DNA of 40,104 bases from an uncultured Phocaeicola sp. (GCA_948956705.1 CARCZS010000026.1:1-40104), one strand, 5' to 3'; positions 8,558-18,232 are shown, numbered from the stretch's first letter. Notes: generated by a model from the sequence alone, not told the origin. Made by a program: numbers and translations.

Positions 8558-9811
8558 ATGAACAAGATATTAATCATTATACAACGTGAATTTCTGAACC
8601 GCGTAAGCAAGAAATCATTTATTCTTCTTACCATCCTGATGCCGTTCATCTTTGCAGCTCTCATTTTTGTTCCCGCACTGCTATCGACAGTGAAAAGTGA
8701 TGAAGTAAAACAAGTAGTAATCATTGACCACACACAGAAGTACATCGGACAATTCAAAGACGATGAATCTTATCATTTCATCAGCGGAGAAGAAATGTTG
8801 CCCGAATACCGGAGTGACACTACCCACATAGACGCTGTAGTGGAAATTACAGAAGACTTGATTCAGAATCCCACAGCCGCCGCCATCTATTCGCGCAAAG
8901 AAGTGACTAAAGGCTTGCTGTCATTGGTAAACAATACGCTGAATGAACAAATCAGACACGATAAGCTGACCAGTTATAACATTCCCGAGTTACAAAATAT
9001 CATGCAGGACTTTGATAAGAGATACAGTGCACGCACCATCAAATGGAGTGAAGACGGTAGCGCCAACGAATCAAACGCCGGCATTGCAATAGCCGTCGGT
9101 ATGGTACTAACCTTCCTTATCTATATGTTCGTTATGTCTTATGGAGGCATGGTGATGCAGAGTGTCATGGAAGAAAAGACAAGCCGCATTGTCGAGCTGA
9201 TGGTATCATCGGTCAAGCCGCTTCAACTGATGCTTGGCAAGATTATCGGCATTGGTCTGGTTGGTATTACCCAACTGCTGATATGGGGTGTTCTGCTTGT
9301 TATCCTTTTGGGTATTGCCGACAATACTTTCGGTGGAGATGCAGCCATTCTAAAAGGTGCCGAAGGCATGATTAGCGCCTTACAAAATCTGAATCTGCTG
9401 AAGCTCGGAATCCTCTTTACCCTGAACTTCATCGGTGGATTCCTGATTTATGCCTCCATCTTTGCTGCCATCGGAGCCTCTATCAATGCCATGGAAGATT
9501 CACAACAGTTTATGACTCCCATTATGATACTGATGATATTCTCCCTTTACGCCGGTATCTACAGTGGCGATAACCCGGACGGCCCGCTGGCTTTCTGGTG
9601 TTCTCTCATACCGTTTACCTCCCCTATCGTCATGATGGTACGTGTTCCGCTGGATGCACCGACTTGGCAAATCATTCTTTCACTTTGTCTGCTCTATGCC
9701 TCAGCACTTGCACTCATCTGGATTTCGGGAAAAATATATCGTGTAGGTATCCTGATGTATGGCAAGAAACCGACACTCAAAGAAATGATTAAATGGATTT
9801 CTTATAAATAG
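8558..9811 (+). CDS. ABC-2 type exporter permease (NatB type)
   Basis: Inner-membrane partner of the preceding ATPase, 417 residues. One transmembrane helix lies near residues 20-42 (FILLTILMPFIFAALIFVPA). A large extracytoplasmic segment to about 170 follows, then a cluster of hydrophobic helices (AIAVGMVLTFLIYMFVMSY onward) to the end. This is the ABC2_membrane_3/NatB topology. The conserved EEKTSRIVELMVSSVKP segment after the second helix is typical of this family. The ATG lies 12 bases after the ATPase stop. A terminator follows at 9933-9961. The exported substrate is not deducible. Confidence 0.9.
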   Translation: MNKILIIIQREFLNRVSKKSFILLTILMPFIFAALIFVPALLSTVKSDEVKQVVIIDHTQKYIGQFKDDESYHFISGEEMLPEYRSDTTHIDAVVEITEDLIQNPTAAAIYSRKEVTKGLLSLVNNTLNEQIRHDKLTSYNIPELQNIMQDFDKRYSARTIKWSEDGSANESNAGIAIAVGMVLTFLIYMFVMSYGGMVMQSVMEEKTSRIVELMVSSVKPLQLMLGKIIGIGLVGITQLLIWGVLLVILLGIADNTFGGDAAILKGAEGMISALQNLNLLKLGILFTLNFIGGFLIYASIFAAIGASINAMEDSQQFMTPIMILMIFSLYAGIYSGDNPDGPLAFWCSLIPFTSPIVMMVRVPLDAPTWQIILSLCLLYASALALIWISGKIYRVGILMYGKKPTLKEMIKWISYK

Positions 9812-9887
9812 ATATCATTCACTTCACTCTAGCTATCGGGCACTCTCACAAGAAACGAGGGTGTATCGAAACTCTCATAAATAAAAG

Positions 9888-9921
9888 TCACCCTCGCCAC
9901 AGGTAGTTGTAGCGAGGGTGA
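9888..9921. terminator. Hairpin in the convergent gap
   Basis: TCACCCTCGC (9888-9897) pairs perfectly with GCGAGGGTGA (9912-9921). It lies between the NatB-type permease and the convergent hexosaminidase gene. The T tail is weak on both sides (A-rich 9881-9887 for the minus strand). Confidence 0.5.
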
Positions 9922-9932
9922 TTTCGATAAAA

Positions 9933-9961
9933 GGGGAGTTTTGACACATCCCCACTTTTTT
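9933..9961 (+). terminator. Terminator of the NatAB-type operon
   Basis: GGGGA (9933-9937) pairs with TCCCC (9949-9953), followed two bases later by a run of T ending at 9961. The stem is short, and it lies next to the larger hairpin at 9888-9921. Confidence 0.55.
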
Positions 9962-9962
9962 A

Positions 9963-11564
9963 TTATTTCCACTCACCCAATTGAATACCCAGCTTTTCCC
10001 AATGCCCGATAAATGAATCCAACGAGTTACGGAAACGCTCATAATCCTTATTGGATGGACTTGTCCAGCCTACTTCGGCGTATGCGGCAAGACGCGGATA
10101 AATCTTTTTATTCATACTTTCAACTGCAGGAATAAATTCGCCCCACATCTGGCAACCGATACCCAAGACCTTACTTTTCTGCGCCTCCGTCAGTCCCTCG
10201 GGAATCGGATTGAACTCATACGATTTCTGCAAAGGGATGGACTCATAATCATAGTCCAGATAAGTATATATATGATAAGAGTTGACGATATTATATCCTT
10301 TTTCAATGGTTTCTTTAATCAATTCAGGCTCACCCTTCCAGAAATGAACGATGGTTCCGGGGGCCAATTGCTGCTGTGAAGCAGCAGTACCATCCTGCTG
10401 ATAATCATTAATCTGAGCACCCGTAATTTCATTCCACCCCATCATGTGCCGATTCTTTGAGGCCAGGAAGTTAGAAATATTATTCGTAAAGAAAACTTGT
10501 AGTCCGGCCGGTGAAGCAATCTTGTTCTGCTTCATATAATTGCGCACCATCGGCGATTCTTTCCAAGCATTATATCGCAATTCATCCCCGCCGATATGGA
10601 TTACCGGAGAAGGGAATAATGCAATCACTTCCTCCAATACATCTTCCTGAAATTGAATGACACGAGGGTCGGCCACATTATAAGCATTGTAATGCACACC
10701 AAAGTTACAAGGCACCTTAATCTGCTTTCCGGTAGTTCCCAGCCATGGATAAGAAGCAATAGCAGCACTGGCATGTCCCGGCATCTCTATTTCGGGGACA
10801 ATCATAATATGGCGCTTGGCAGCATAGTCCACTACCTCCTTGATATCATCCTGAGTATAAAAACCACCATGAGGCTTACCATCAAACACATTGCTGTGGA
10901 AATGATTAATCTCTGAAGAATCACGGAAAGCACCAACTTCTGTCAACTTCGGATATTTCTTGATTTCAATACGCCATCCCTGATCGTCTGTCAAATGCCA
11001 ATGAAATACATTCATCTTCAGCTCAGCCATTCTATCAAGCATGTTGAGGACCACTTCTTTACCTTTGAAATACCGACCTTCATCCAGCATGAATGCACGC
11101 CAAGAGAAAGCCGGATAATCCGTCACCAAAGCTTTTTGAACAGTCAGGCGTCCTTCTCTTTCTTTAATAATCTGACGCAAAGTCTGCACACCGTTAAACA
11201 CTCCTTCGGGAGCAGGAGCCTTAATTGTAATCCGGCTTCCGGCAGCTTCCAATGCATATCCGCCTTTCTTGTCAGGCAAGACCATCGAATCCAACGAAAG
11301 AACAATATCCCCTTTGTCTTTCCCTTCCTGCAAATTAGCCTCCACTGCAAAATCATTCTTTAAGTAAGAAGCCAACAACAGAGCCTCATTAGACAATTCA
11401 TTAGAGTAAGCAACTGTCGGCTTATCCTTCAGTTTCACAAAACCTTGAACATAATTAATCTCTTGCGGTTGGGGAAGCACAACATACGCTTCTACCGGCG
11501 GCTGTTCACAGGAGCTACACACCACAATACACAACAAAACAGCAATCAGTGATTTGATTTTCAT
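9963..11564 (-). CDS. Beta-N-acetylhexosaminidase (GH20)
   Basis: Glycoside hydrolase family 20 enzyme that removes terminal GlcNAc/GalNAc from glycans by substrate-assisted catalysis. The ATG at 11564 gives MKIKSLIAVLLCIVVCSSC, a lipoprotein signal peptide. The longer frame from TTG at 11591 only adds a poor leader. A GH20b N-terminal domain covers about 30-145, then the TIM barrel: AFMLDEGRYF, WHLTDDQGWRIE, the PEIEMPGH loop, and the catalytic Asp-Glu in HIGGDELRYNAW. The conserved WGE is near the C-terminus. About 533 residues is typical. It is probably a periplasmic or surface enzyme of host-glycan use. It lies 40 bases after the thioredoxin gene and is likely co-transcribed. Confidence 0.93.
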   Translation of the reverse strand: MKIKSLIAVLLCIVVCSSCEQPPVEAYVVLPQPQEINYVQGFVKLKDKPTVAYSNELSNEALLLASYLKNDFAVEANLQEGKDKGDIVLSLDSMVLPDKKGGYALEAAGSRITIKAPAPEGVFNGVQTLRQIIKEREGRLTVQKALVTDYPAFSWRAFMLDEGRYFKGKEVVLNMLDRMAELKMNVFHWHLTDDQGWRIEIKKYPKLTEVGAFRDSSEINHFHSNVFDGKPHGGFYTQDDIKEVVDYAAKRHIMIVPEIEMPGHASAAIASYPWLGTTGKQIKVPCNFGVHYNAYNVADPRVIQFQEDVLEEVIALFPSPVIHIGGDELRYNAWKESPMVRNYMKQNKIASPAGLQVFFTNNISNFLASKNRHMMGWNEITGAQINDYQQDGTAASQQQLAPGTIVHFWKGEPELIKETIEKGYNIVNSYHIYTYLDYDYESIPLQKSYEFNPIPEGLTEAQKSKVLGIGCQMWGEFIPAVESMNKKIYPRLAAYAEVGWTSPSNKDYERFRNSLDSFIGHWEKLGIQLGEWK

Positions 11565-11604
11565 AAGTATTAGAATTAAAATTAGTTTCAATAATAGCTT
11601 TTGA

Positions 11605-12105
11605 TTACTTCAAAGCTTCTTCAATAGCGTTCATCAAATGATTAAACTCCTCCTTTTCATACCCCATAGAAGTATAAATTGCTTCTCCTTCCTTATTGAA
11701 CAGATACGCACGAGGGATAGATTTTTCAGCAAAGAGTGAGAAAACTTCACGCTTAGGGTCAGGATACAACGGGAAAGTAAATTTCTTCCGCTCATTATAA
11801 ACCTTCAGTTGTTCGTCCGTATGTTCACGGCCAATCACCAACAATACAAAGTCCTTATTATCCTTATATTTAGGCCAAAGCGTTTTTTGCACTTCTGCAA
11901 GTTCCAACTGGCATGGACCACACCAAGTGGCAAATAAACTGACCAATACCACCTTACCCTTCAAATCAGCAGATGAAACATTTCCATAAACTGATGATTT
12001 CAACTGAAAATCAGGTAACTTATCTCCCTTCTTCAATTCCTGTGCATGCACTGCAAAGCTGACGCATAGCAACATCAATAACAATCCTAACTTTTTCATT
12101 TTCAT
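11605..12105 (-). CDS. TlpA-like periplasmic thioredoxin
   Basis: Thioredoxin-fold protein of 166 residues with a cleavable signal peptide (MKKLGLLLMLLCVSFAVHAQ). The redox-active WCGPC motif lies near residue 62 in LFATWCGPCQLEL, and the cis-proline region is KSIPRAYLF. This is the AhpC/TSA-TlpA layout and suggests a periplasmic thiol-disulfide role. The first of two close ATGs (12105, 12099) is listed; the second gives the more usual MKK start. It heads a two-gene unit with the GH20 enzyme, and a -7 box lies at 12140-12147. The natural client is unknown. Confidence 0.88.
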   Translation of the reverse strand: MKMKKLGLLLMLLCVSFAVHAQELKKGDKLPDFQLKSSVYGNVSSADLKGKVVLVSLFATWCGPCQLELAEVQKTLWPKYKDNKDFVLLVIGREHTDEQLKVYNERKKFTFPLYPDPKREVFSLFAEKSIPRAYLFNKEGEAIYTSMGYEKEEFNHLMNAIEEALK

Positions 12106-12139
12106 AGTTCTGAATATTTAATTCGCGATATAATAAAGA

Positions 12140-12147
12140 CAAATATA
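12140..12147 (-). promoter_or_regulatory. -7 box for tlpA-like/GH20 unit
   Basis: TATATTTG on the minus strand, an exact TAnnTTTG match 35 bases before the thioredoxin ATG. It is 12 bp away from the divergent yaaA -7 box, so the two polymerase sites must overlap. Confidence 0.55.
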
Positions 12148-12158
12148 TCTGTTTTTCC

Positions 12159-12166
12159 TATATTTG
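12159..12166 (+). promoter_or_regulatory. -7 box for yaaA
   Basis: TATATTTG on the plus strand, an exact TAnnTTTG match 27 bases before the yaaA ATG. It is divergent from and overlapping with the thioredoxin promoter. Confidence 0.55.
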
Positions 12167-12192
12167 CCGACTGAAATATCATTTTTTAGCCT

Positions 12193-12960
12193 ATGATGAC
12201 TTTTATTTCGTGTGCCAAGACCATGACGGACCGTTCTAAAGTGAAAGTTCCCACCACCGGTACGCCACAATTTCAGGCTGAAGCCATTCAGCATGCACTC
12301 AATATGTCCCAGTTCTCTGCCGAGGAACTGGAACGCCTGTTGCGGGTAAACAGTAAAATAGCCGCTGAAAATTACCTTCGCTTTCAGGATTTCTGTTCTG
12401 AAGAAAACAAAGCTCTTCCTGCCTTGTTAGCCTATACAGGCATAGTGTTTAAACGTATCTGTCCTCAAGACTTTACAGCCGAAGATTTTCAATACATACA
12501 AAATCATCTGCGTATCACTTCCTTTTTATATGGATTACTTCGTCCGCTTGACCTGATAAAGAATTATAGATTGGAAGGAGACGTCAGACTGCCAGAGCAC
12601 GGAGGAATATCCATGTTTGATTATTGGAAACCAATATTGACTGATGAATTCATTAAGTCCATCAAAGCACAAGGAGGCACATTAATCAACCTTGCCAGCA
12701 ATGAAATGAAAGACCTTTTCGACTGGAAACGTATTGAACAACAGGTACGCGTGATTACACCCGAATTTCAGGTTTGGAAAAAAGGGAAATTAACAACTGT
12801 CGTTATTTATACTAAAATGTGTAGAGGAGAAATGACACGCTATATCATCAAGAACCGCATTGAAAAGCCTGAAGAATTAAAAGGATTCAATTGGGAAGGA
12901 TTCAGTTTTGATGCAGAACGCAGCACTGAGTCGCACTACCTTTTTAGCCTTCTTTCATAA
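12193..12960 (+). CDS. yaaA: Peroxide stress protein YaaA
   Basis: Member of the YaaA/DUF328 family, cytoplasmic DNA-binding proteins that in E. coli lower free iron and limit damage under H2O2 stress. The 255 residues match the family length. Visible signatures include the N-terminal ISCAKTM (usually ISPAKT), LRVNSKIAAENYLRF, AYTGIVFKR, LRITSFLYGLLRPLDLIKNYRLE, the WKPILT segment and INLASNEM. The Pro in the usual ISPAKT is Cys here. Either of two tandem ATGs at 12193 could start it. It sits opposite the thioredoxin-like gene across overlapping promoters, which would fit a shared redox theme, though this is only inference. Confidence 0.92.
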   Translation: MMTFISCAKTMTDRSKVKVPTTGTPQFQAEAIQHALNMSQFSAEELERLLRVNSKIAAENYLRFQDFCSEENKALPALLAYTGIVFKRICPQDFTAEDFQYIQNHLRITSFLYGLLRPLDLIKNYRLEGDVRLPEHGGISMFDYWKPILTDEFIKSIKAQGGTLINLASNEMKDLFDWKRIEQQVRVITPEFQVWKKGKLTTVVIYTKMCRGEMTRYIIKNRIEKPEELKGFNWEGFSFDAERSTESHYLFSLLS

Positions 12961-13061
12961 AAAAATATTAAATATTCAAGCCGCACAAACTTTTTTTCAA
13001 CGCTCATGTTATTTAGTTGAAATTGGGAAGATATACCTAAACAATAATTTAACTAATAGAA

Positions 13062-14267
13062 ATGAGTATGAAAAAATTAATGTTTGCACTGGCAATCGCC
13101 AGTATCAGTTCTGCAACGTTCGCGCAGCAGAGCAACAAATCACAAAACGCTATCGTCAGCGAAAGCGTAGATGTTATGGAGGTTCCGGTAGATAAGTACA
13201 AAGTAGAGACCAATCGATTCTTTGATAATTGGTTCTTCTCTGTAGGAGGCGGTGCACAAGTATTATTCGGTGACCAATCCGACCTGGGCAAATTCGGCAA
13301 GCGTATCGCTCCCGCCCTGAATGTATCAATTGGTAAATGGTTTACTCCCGGATTAGGATTACGCTTGCAATATAGCGGTTTACAGTCAAAGAGTTTTTCA
13401 AGCGAACCTTCTGCATACTCCAAACCTCATATGATGAGTGAAGGATACTATCAGGATAAGTTCAACTATATGAACTTACACGGCGATATCTTATTCAACA
13501 TCAGCAATATGCTAGCCGGTTATAATCCCGACCGTGTATATGATGCTGTTCCGTTTGTAGGTTTCGGTTTCGCTCATTCTTATGACAAACCTCACCTTAA
13601 TTCATTAGCATTCAACTTCGGTTTGATTAATACCTTCCATGTGGCAGATGCTTGGGATTTGAACTTGGAACTTTATGGTATGGCTGCTGAAAACAAGTTT
13701 GACGGAAAGACCCTGAACAAAGGATTGGACGTTATGCTGGGCGCATCAGTCGGTGTGACCTATAAATTCCCGCAGAGAGGATTCAAACCTGCTCCTGATG
13801 TGGATGCTATGATGGCTCTTACAGCATCTCAGATGGATGCTATCAATGCAGCTTTGGCTCAACAAATCGAACAAAACCGCCAGTTGAAGGCACAACTTGC
13901 AAATACTCCTAATGAGGTGGTTACAGAACAAGTTACCGTTAATCAGCTGACTCCGGTTCCGCAATCTGTATTCTTCCAGATTGGTTCTGCCACTCTGCCT
14001 CAAAACAGCGTAGTCAACCTGCAACAGATTGCCAACTTAGTAAAAGACAATCCGGGCATCAAACTGAAAGTAACCGGTTATGCTGACAGCGACACAGGTA
14101 GTGCATCATGGAATAAACAATTGAGTGAAGACCGTGCAAATACAGTTGCAAACGAATTGGTTAAACTGGGTGTAAACAAGAGCAATATGATTATTAGCGG
14201 TATGGGTGGCGTTAATACATTAACTCCTCCGGCATTCAACCGTCGTGTAATTATCGAAGCCCAATAA
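13062..14267 (+). CDS. OmpA-family outer membrane protein
   Basis: Outer-membrane protein of 401 residues. A signal peptide (MKKLMFALAIASISSATFAQ) is followed by a beta-barrel-like region to about 240 with alternating aromatic strands (WFFSVGGGAQVLFGD, GLGLRLQYSGLQ, PFVGFGFAHSYD). A short helical linker follows (ALAQQIEQNRQLKAQLAN). The C-terminal OmpA peptidoglycan-binding domain spans about 295-400 with VFFQIGSATLP, VTGYADSDTGS and LSEDRANTVANEL. The ending NRRVIIEA has the conserved arginine region. The standard peptidoglycan-contact aspartate is plausibly in GYADSD. Monocistronic, with a strong terminator. Confidence 0.93.
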   Translation: MSMKKLMFALAIASISSATFAQQSNKSQNAIVSESVDVMEVPVDKYKVETNRFFDNWFFSVGGGAQVLFGDQSDLGKFGKRIAPALNVSIGKWFTPGLGLRLQYSGLQSKSFSSEPSAYSKPHMMSEGYYQDKFNYMNLHGDILFNISNMLAGYNPDRVYDAVPFVGFGFAHSYDKPHLNSLAFNFGLINTFHVADAWDLNLELYGMAAENKFDGKTLNKGLDVMLGASVGVTYKFPQRGFKPAPDVDAMMALTASQMDAINAALAQQIEQNRQLKAQLANTPNEVVTEQVTVNQLTPVPQSVFFQIGSATLPQNSVVNLQQIANLVKDNPGIKLKVTGYADSDTGSASWNKQLSEDRANTVANELVKLGVNKSNMIISGMGGVNTLTPPAFNRRVIIEAQ

Positions 14268-14293
14268 TACTCTGCCTTAAAAAAGGTAAGCCA

Positions 14294-14330
14294 AAGCCGC
14301 TTGGAATCGCTTCCAAGCGGCTTATCTTTT
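14294..14330 (+). terminator. Terminator of the OmpA-family gene
   Basis: Perfect 13-bp stem, 14294-14306 with 14311-14323, TCGC loop, then a T-rich tail. It also lies just past the mutL stop and could act on the minus strand. Confidence 0.85.
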
Positions 14331-14342
14331 TATAGTCAGATT

Positions 14343-16223
14343 TTATTTAAACAGCTTTTCCAACTCATCCTCCTGAAGCACGGACAACACGGTTTTACCG
14401 TCAGGAGTATAATTAGGAGTAGTTACAGCAAACAACCCATCTACCAAACCATTCATTTCCTCGTTCGTCAAAACCTGCCCCGGCACAATAGCCGCAGCTT
14501 TAGCCAATGTCAAAGCCAGATTACTCTGCACCTCTTCTTTCACTTTACCTCCCTTCTCAATGGCAGTATGAACCATACTCTGAATCAGTTCCACCGGATT
14601 TAAACCTTCAATACCCGAAGGTATGCCGTTGATAGCATAACTACCACCTCCCAAATCAGTCAGTTCAAAACCCAAGTATGACAAATCTTCCATGATTTCT
14701 TGCAATACAGGTACTTCCGAAACCGGGAATTGCACAATATCAGGAAATAACATTCCCTGCGATGCTCCCTGTCGACGTGTTATCTGCTCCAGATATTGAT
14801 CATAAAGAATACGAATATGCGCCCGTTGCTGATCGATAATCATCAAGCCTGATTTGACGGAAGTAAGGATAAAGCGTCCTTTAAACTGATAATGTTGAGA
14901 TGATTTCTCTCCCATTGCCGACTCTTCCGAATTGTCATACAAAGTGGGAGCAGCCGGTTCCTCCATTGGAGATGCCGTGAAATAATCCCCATCATCCGGA
15001 TAAGACATCTGCGTATGTTGGGCCGACGCATGCTGTTCCACGCCCTCATACAGCCGTTCCCAATCACGAGTGGGCTTTGAGGAGTAGGAAGAGGGAGGCA
15101 CAGCAGACGTATTGAAAGGATTGTAATCCGGGTTATAAGTTGTTTTCGGAGGCTGTATTCCGGCATAAAGAGAACTCTCGAATGCAGGGATATCCGGCAT
15201 ACCCTCCGTATCAAAATCAATGGAAGGTACAGCATTGAATTTACCTAATGTTTCCTTGACAGCCGCTGCCAATATCTGCCAAATGGCCTGTTCATTCTCA
15301 AATTTGATTTCCGTCTTGGTAGGGTGAATATTTACGTCAATATTACCAGGGTCCACCTCAAAGTAAATAAAATAAGATACTTGTTCACCTACCGGTATCA
15401 GATGCTCGTATGCATCCATAATGGCTTTATGGAAATAAGGATGACGCATATAACGTCCGTTTACAAAGAAGTATTGGCGAGCTCCTTTCTTGCGGGCACT
15501 TTCCGGCCGGCCGACAAAGCCTGAGACGCGCACCATCGTGGTATCTACATCCAACGATAGAAGATCCTGATTAATTTTCTTCCCAAACACTCCCATGATA
15601 CGTTGGCGCAACTGAATGGCGGGAAGATTAAACAACTCAGCATCATTATGATACAAAGTGAAAGACACATTGGGGTTGACCAATGCAATGCGTTCAAACT
15701 CAGTCAATATATTGCTTAGCTCTGTCTGATTGGATTTCAAGAACTTACGCCGTGCAGGTACATTAAAAAACAGATTCTTCACACAGAAATTGCTGCCCTT
15801 GGGACACGATATGGCTTCCTGGCTTTCCACCTTGGAACCGGCAATAACCAGTTTAGTACCCAGTTCCTCTCCTTCTGTACACGTGCGCAACTCTACTTGT
15901 GCCACCGCTGCAATAGAAGCCAACGCTTCCCCACGGAATCCCATCGTCCGCAAAGCGAACAAATCAGCCGCCTCCTTTATCTTAGAAGTTGCATGGCGTT
16001 CAAAAGACAGACGCGCATCGGTTTCAGACATCCCTTTACCATCATCTATCACCTGAATAGAAGTCTTTCCGGCATCCGTTACCAATACATCTATATGCTG
16101 CGCTCCGGCATCAATGGCATTCTCCACCAGCTCTTTTATAACAGATGCAGGACGCTGTATCACCTCTCCTGCCGCTATTTGATTAGCGACAGAATCCGGC
16201 AGTAAACGTATGATATCGCTCAT
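14343..16223 (-). CDS. mutL: DNA mismatch repair protein MutL
   Basis: Mismatch-repair ATPase that links MutS to strand incision, 626 residues. The N-terminal GHKL ATPase is complete: [34 protein letters not shown], and the IHPTKTEI loop near 310. A low-complexity linker rich in Pro, Ser and Tyr (about 345-445) follows. The C-terminal dimerisation domain is present, but the endonuclease motif expected as DQHAxxExxxxE reads [12 protein letters not shown] near residue 460. The C-terminal zinc motif (C-P/N-H-G-R-P) reads TPDGKT near 607. It is the last gene of the guaB-mutL run, 21 bases after the 98-aa gene. Confidence 0.95.
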   Translation of the reverse strand: MSDIIRLLPDSVANQIAAGEVIQRPASVIKELVENAIDAGAQHIDVLVTDAGKTSIQVIDDGKGMSETDARLSFERHATSKIKEAADLFALRTMGFRGEALASIAAVAQVELRTCTEGEELGTKLVIAGSKVESQEAISCPKGSNFCVKNLFFNVPARRKFLKSNQTELSNILTEFERIALVNPNVSFTLYHNDAELFNLPAIQLRQRIMGVFGKKINQDLLSLDVDTTMVRVSGFVGRPESARKKGARQYFFVNGRYMRHPYFHKAIMDAYEHLIPVGEQVSYFIYFEVDPGNIDVNIHPTKTEIKFENEQAIWQILAAAVKETLGKFNAVPSIDFDTEGMPDIPAFESSLYAGIQPPKTTYNPDYNPFNTSAVPPSSYSSKPTRDWERLYEGVEQHASAQHTQMSYPDDGDYFTASPMEEPAAPTLYDNSEESAMGEKSSQHYQFKGRFILTSVKSGLMIIDQQRAHIRILYDQYLEQITRRQGASQGMLFPDIVQFPVSEVPVLQEIMEDLSYLGFELTDLGGGSYAINGIPSGIEGLNPVELIQSMVHTAIEKGGKVKEEVQSNLALTLAKAAAIVPGQVLTNEEMNGLVDGLFAVTTPNYTPDGKTVLSVLQEDELEKLFK

Positions 16224-16244
16224 AATACAACTACGAATGATTCA

Positions 16245-16541
16245 TTAAAAATTTAATTCTCCGGTCACCAGATAATGCAAGATAAAAAGTAGAACGCCAA
16301 TGGCAACAAACAAAGCCCCATAAGCCAACGGTCTGCGTCCACTCTCTTTTCTGCGTTTCAGATGCTTGGTTCCTTCAATAAACTTTCCACGAATGTCTTC
16401 GGGGGAAAACTCTTTCGGAGGAAGCATACCCAAGTCGCGCTTGGCGTTCTCTTCCATCTTCTGCAATTTCTCTTTTCGTTCGTCCACATATATATATTGG
16501 TGGTTGAAACGGCGAGGCTTTTCCATTTTAAACATTCCCAT
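16245..16541 (-). CDS. Small membrane protein of unknown function
   Basis: A 98-residue protein I do not recognise as a named family. A basic, charged N-terminal two thirds (RRFNHQYIYVDERKEKLQKM, then GKFIEGTKHLKRRKESGRRP) leads into one C-terminal hydrophobic helix (ALFVAIGVLLFILHYLV), giving a tail-anchored or single-span topology with a cytosolic basic domain. It starts 2 bases after the OstA-like stop and ends 21 bases before mutL, so it is translationally embedded in the operon. Its place next to envelope genes suggests an envelope-associated role, but this is inference from position only. Confidence 0.8.
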   Translation of the reverse strand: MGMFKMEKPRRFNHQYIYVDERKEKLQKMEENAKRDLGMLPPKEFSPEDIRGKFIEGTKHLKRRKESGRRPLAYGALFVAIGVLLFILHYLVTGELNF

Positions 16542-16543
16542 AG

Positions 16544-18223
16544 TTATTTCTTCTTTTTATTAAACAAGTCTTGATTTGGCAAAGGTGCAGTACCTCTATT
16601 ACTCTTCTTTAATTCCTGCCCGGCTTTCTTTCCGCGCCAGTTAAAGATATCCTCTTTATTGAGCGGACGGATATAGTCGAACCAATTAAAGTTTTCCAGT
16701 TTCATTTTATTCGGCGGAAGTTGAAGCATCGGATAAAGAGTTCCATTTGATTTCGGACTCATAACCATCTTTTTCATCTTCCGGTTTTCCAGATACATAT
16801 TCAAAAGGCTTGTCTCCGATACATTCATGCCAATTAGTGTGCTGTCGCTCTCCATCGGATAATAAATGACACGGACCGAACCGATTACGTCTACCTGGTG
16901 CATCTCTCCATTCTTGAAATATGCCTTGATATCTTTTCCGGTCACCTGATTATAATTGACAGAATCCAACTTTTCAACAGATAGTGCCTGATTGTGAATA
17001 TGCGCCCAATCAATAGTACTGTCATTCATGTAAATCATTATTTCCTCACCTAACAATTGCTGGTTGTTATTCCAAAGAATAGGGTCATAATACATAGTCA
17101 GACAGCTGTCTTTGGACGAAAAAACCAGCGAATCACACACTCCCTGCACATCCGTGCGATACATACGCACTTTATGATACGCTCTTGTTTCACGGAAGAT
17201 AGAGTCGGTATTCAGATTGAAAGTGTACATCTGCAACGTATCGGCATGCATAAACAAACTATCACCCTGTGAGTAATCCACCGCTACCGCCTTTTGGGTT
17301 GCAATGGCATATTTAGTCAGTTCATTGTAATAACAATAGTCACCGGTAAGCATATTTTTATTAATGGTATCATTAAACAACACATTATCAAAAGCTTCCC
17401 CATATCCTTTCACACGGTCATAAAACAAGCTGTCGCCCGTCAAACGCTTACCCTCATTCGTCAATACAGAACGATTCAGCAATTCTGCCTGACCAATCTG
17501 CGTATTATAGAAGCCCAATTCGGAGTAGATATGATTATTGTCACTGTCAATGTTCGATGGCCCTACAATATTGGCAATCTTGCTGGCCGTATTGTAACGC
17601 AGTGTGTCCGAAGTCAATGTAAACTTAGGATTTACCAGTTTCACATCATAGTTAAAGACCGACTGTTTAGTGGCAGGACTATACTCTCCCCATTCCGAAG
17701 TCAACACATTTTCTTCATCCATGAGCGTACCGCCATCAAAATAATAACCAAGGTTATAAATCCGGTCATAGTTCAGGCTATCGGTCAGCAACGTAGTATT
17801 CTTATTCTCCATGCGCACATTGTTGCGCACTTGGGCAATCTGTGTATTGCCATCATAAAAGAGATAATCCCCATACAAAAACAACGTATCTCCCTGCACC
17901 ATTTTTACATTATCAAAAGCCTCTAATGAATTGGTCTTTTCATAAAAACAAGCACTGTCACAATACATATAAACACTATCATGGCGAAAAGCCACATTCC
18001 CGACCAATACCTGTGCATCGGGATCAGGATTTAAAGGACTTTTCTTCAACACATCGGAATGCAACAGATACACTTTGCTCTTGGCAGGCTTCGGTTCAGT
18101 CCTTTTTGTGGGATTGACCTGCGCCAACAAGCAAAAGACAAACAGGCACAGGACACTAAACAAAAGTATCCTATGCCTGCTCGAAGAGTTATTTTTTTTT
18201 CTTTTTTCAAGCATACGGTTCAA
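16544..18223 (-). CDS. OstA-like/LptA-domain envelope protein
   Basis: 559-residue exported protein of the OstA_2 (LptA/LptD N-terminal beta-jellyroll) family. An N-terminal membrane segment lies around residues 17-37 (ILLFSVLCLFVFCLLAQ). Repeated strands with the form xxDTLxYxxxxxxA follow, for example GDTLFLYGDYLFYDG, LTDSLNYDRIYNLGYYFDG, LTSDTLRYNTASKIANIVG, LTGDSLFYDRVKGYGEAF and MHADTLQMYTFN. Such folds bridge the periplasm in lipopolysaccharide transport. The C-terminal beta-barrel of full LptD is absent at this length. It lies between the SurA-like gene (9 bases) and the 98-aa gene. A role in LPS or OM assembly is inferred from the fold and neighbours. Confidence 0.87.
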   Translation of the reverse strand: MNRMLEKRKKNNSSSRHRILLFSVLCLFVFCLLAQVNPTKRTEPKPAKSKVYLLHSDVLKKSPLNPDPDAQVLVGNVAFRHDSVYMYCDSACFYEKTNSLEAFDNVKMVQGDTLFLYGDYLFYDGNTQIAQVRNNVRMENKNTTLLTDSLNYDRIYNLGYYFDGGTLMDEENVLTSEWGEYSPATKQSVFNYDVKLVNPKFTLTSDTLRYNTASKIANIVGPSNIDSDNNHIYSELGFYNTQIGQAELLNRSVLTNEGKRLTGDSLFYDRVKGYGEAFDNVLFNDTINKNMLTGDYCYYNELTKYAIATQKAVAVDYSQGDSLFMHADTLQMYTFNLNTDSIFRETRAYHKVRMYRTDVQGVCDSLVFSSKDSCLTMYYDPILWNNNQQLLGEEIMIYMNDSTIDWAHIHNQALSVEKLDSVNYNQVTGKDIKAYFKNGEMHQVDVIGSVRVIYYPMESDSTLIGMNVSETSLLNMYLENRKMKKMVMSPKSNGTLYPMLQLPPNKMKLENFNWFDYIRPLNKEDIFNWRGKKAGQELKKSNRGTAPLPNQDLFNKKKK

Positions 18224-18232
18224 TATACTACT

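Noticed and set aside
11565..11591. Longer N-terminus of the GH20 enzyme from TTG at 11591
   Set aside because: It spoils the lipoprotein signal peptide. The ATG at 11564 gives a standard one.
17294..17926. 210-codon plus-strand frame
   Set aside because: Antisense to the OstA-like gene; low-complexity, Ile-rich product typical of a shadow frame.
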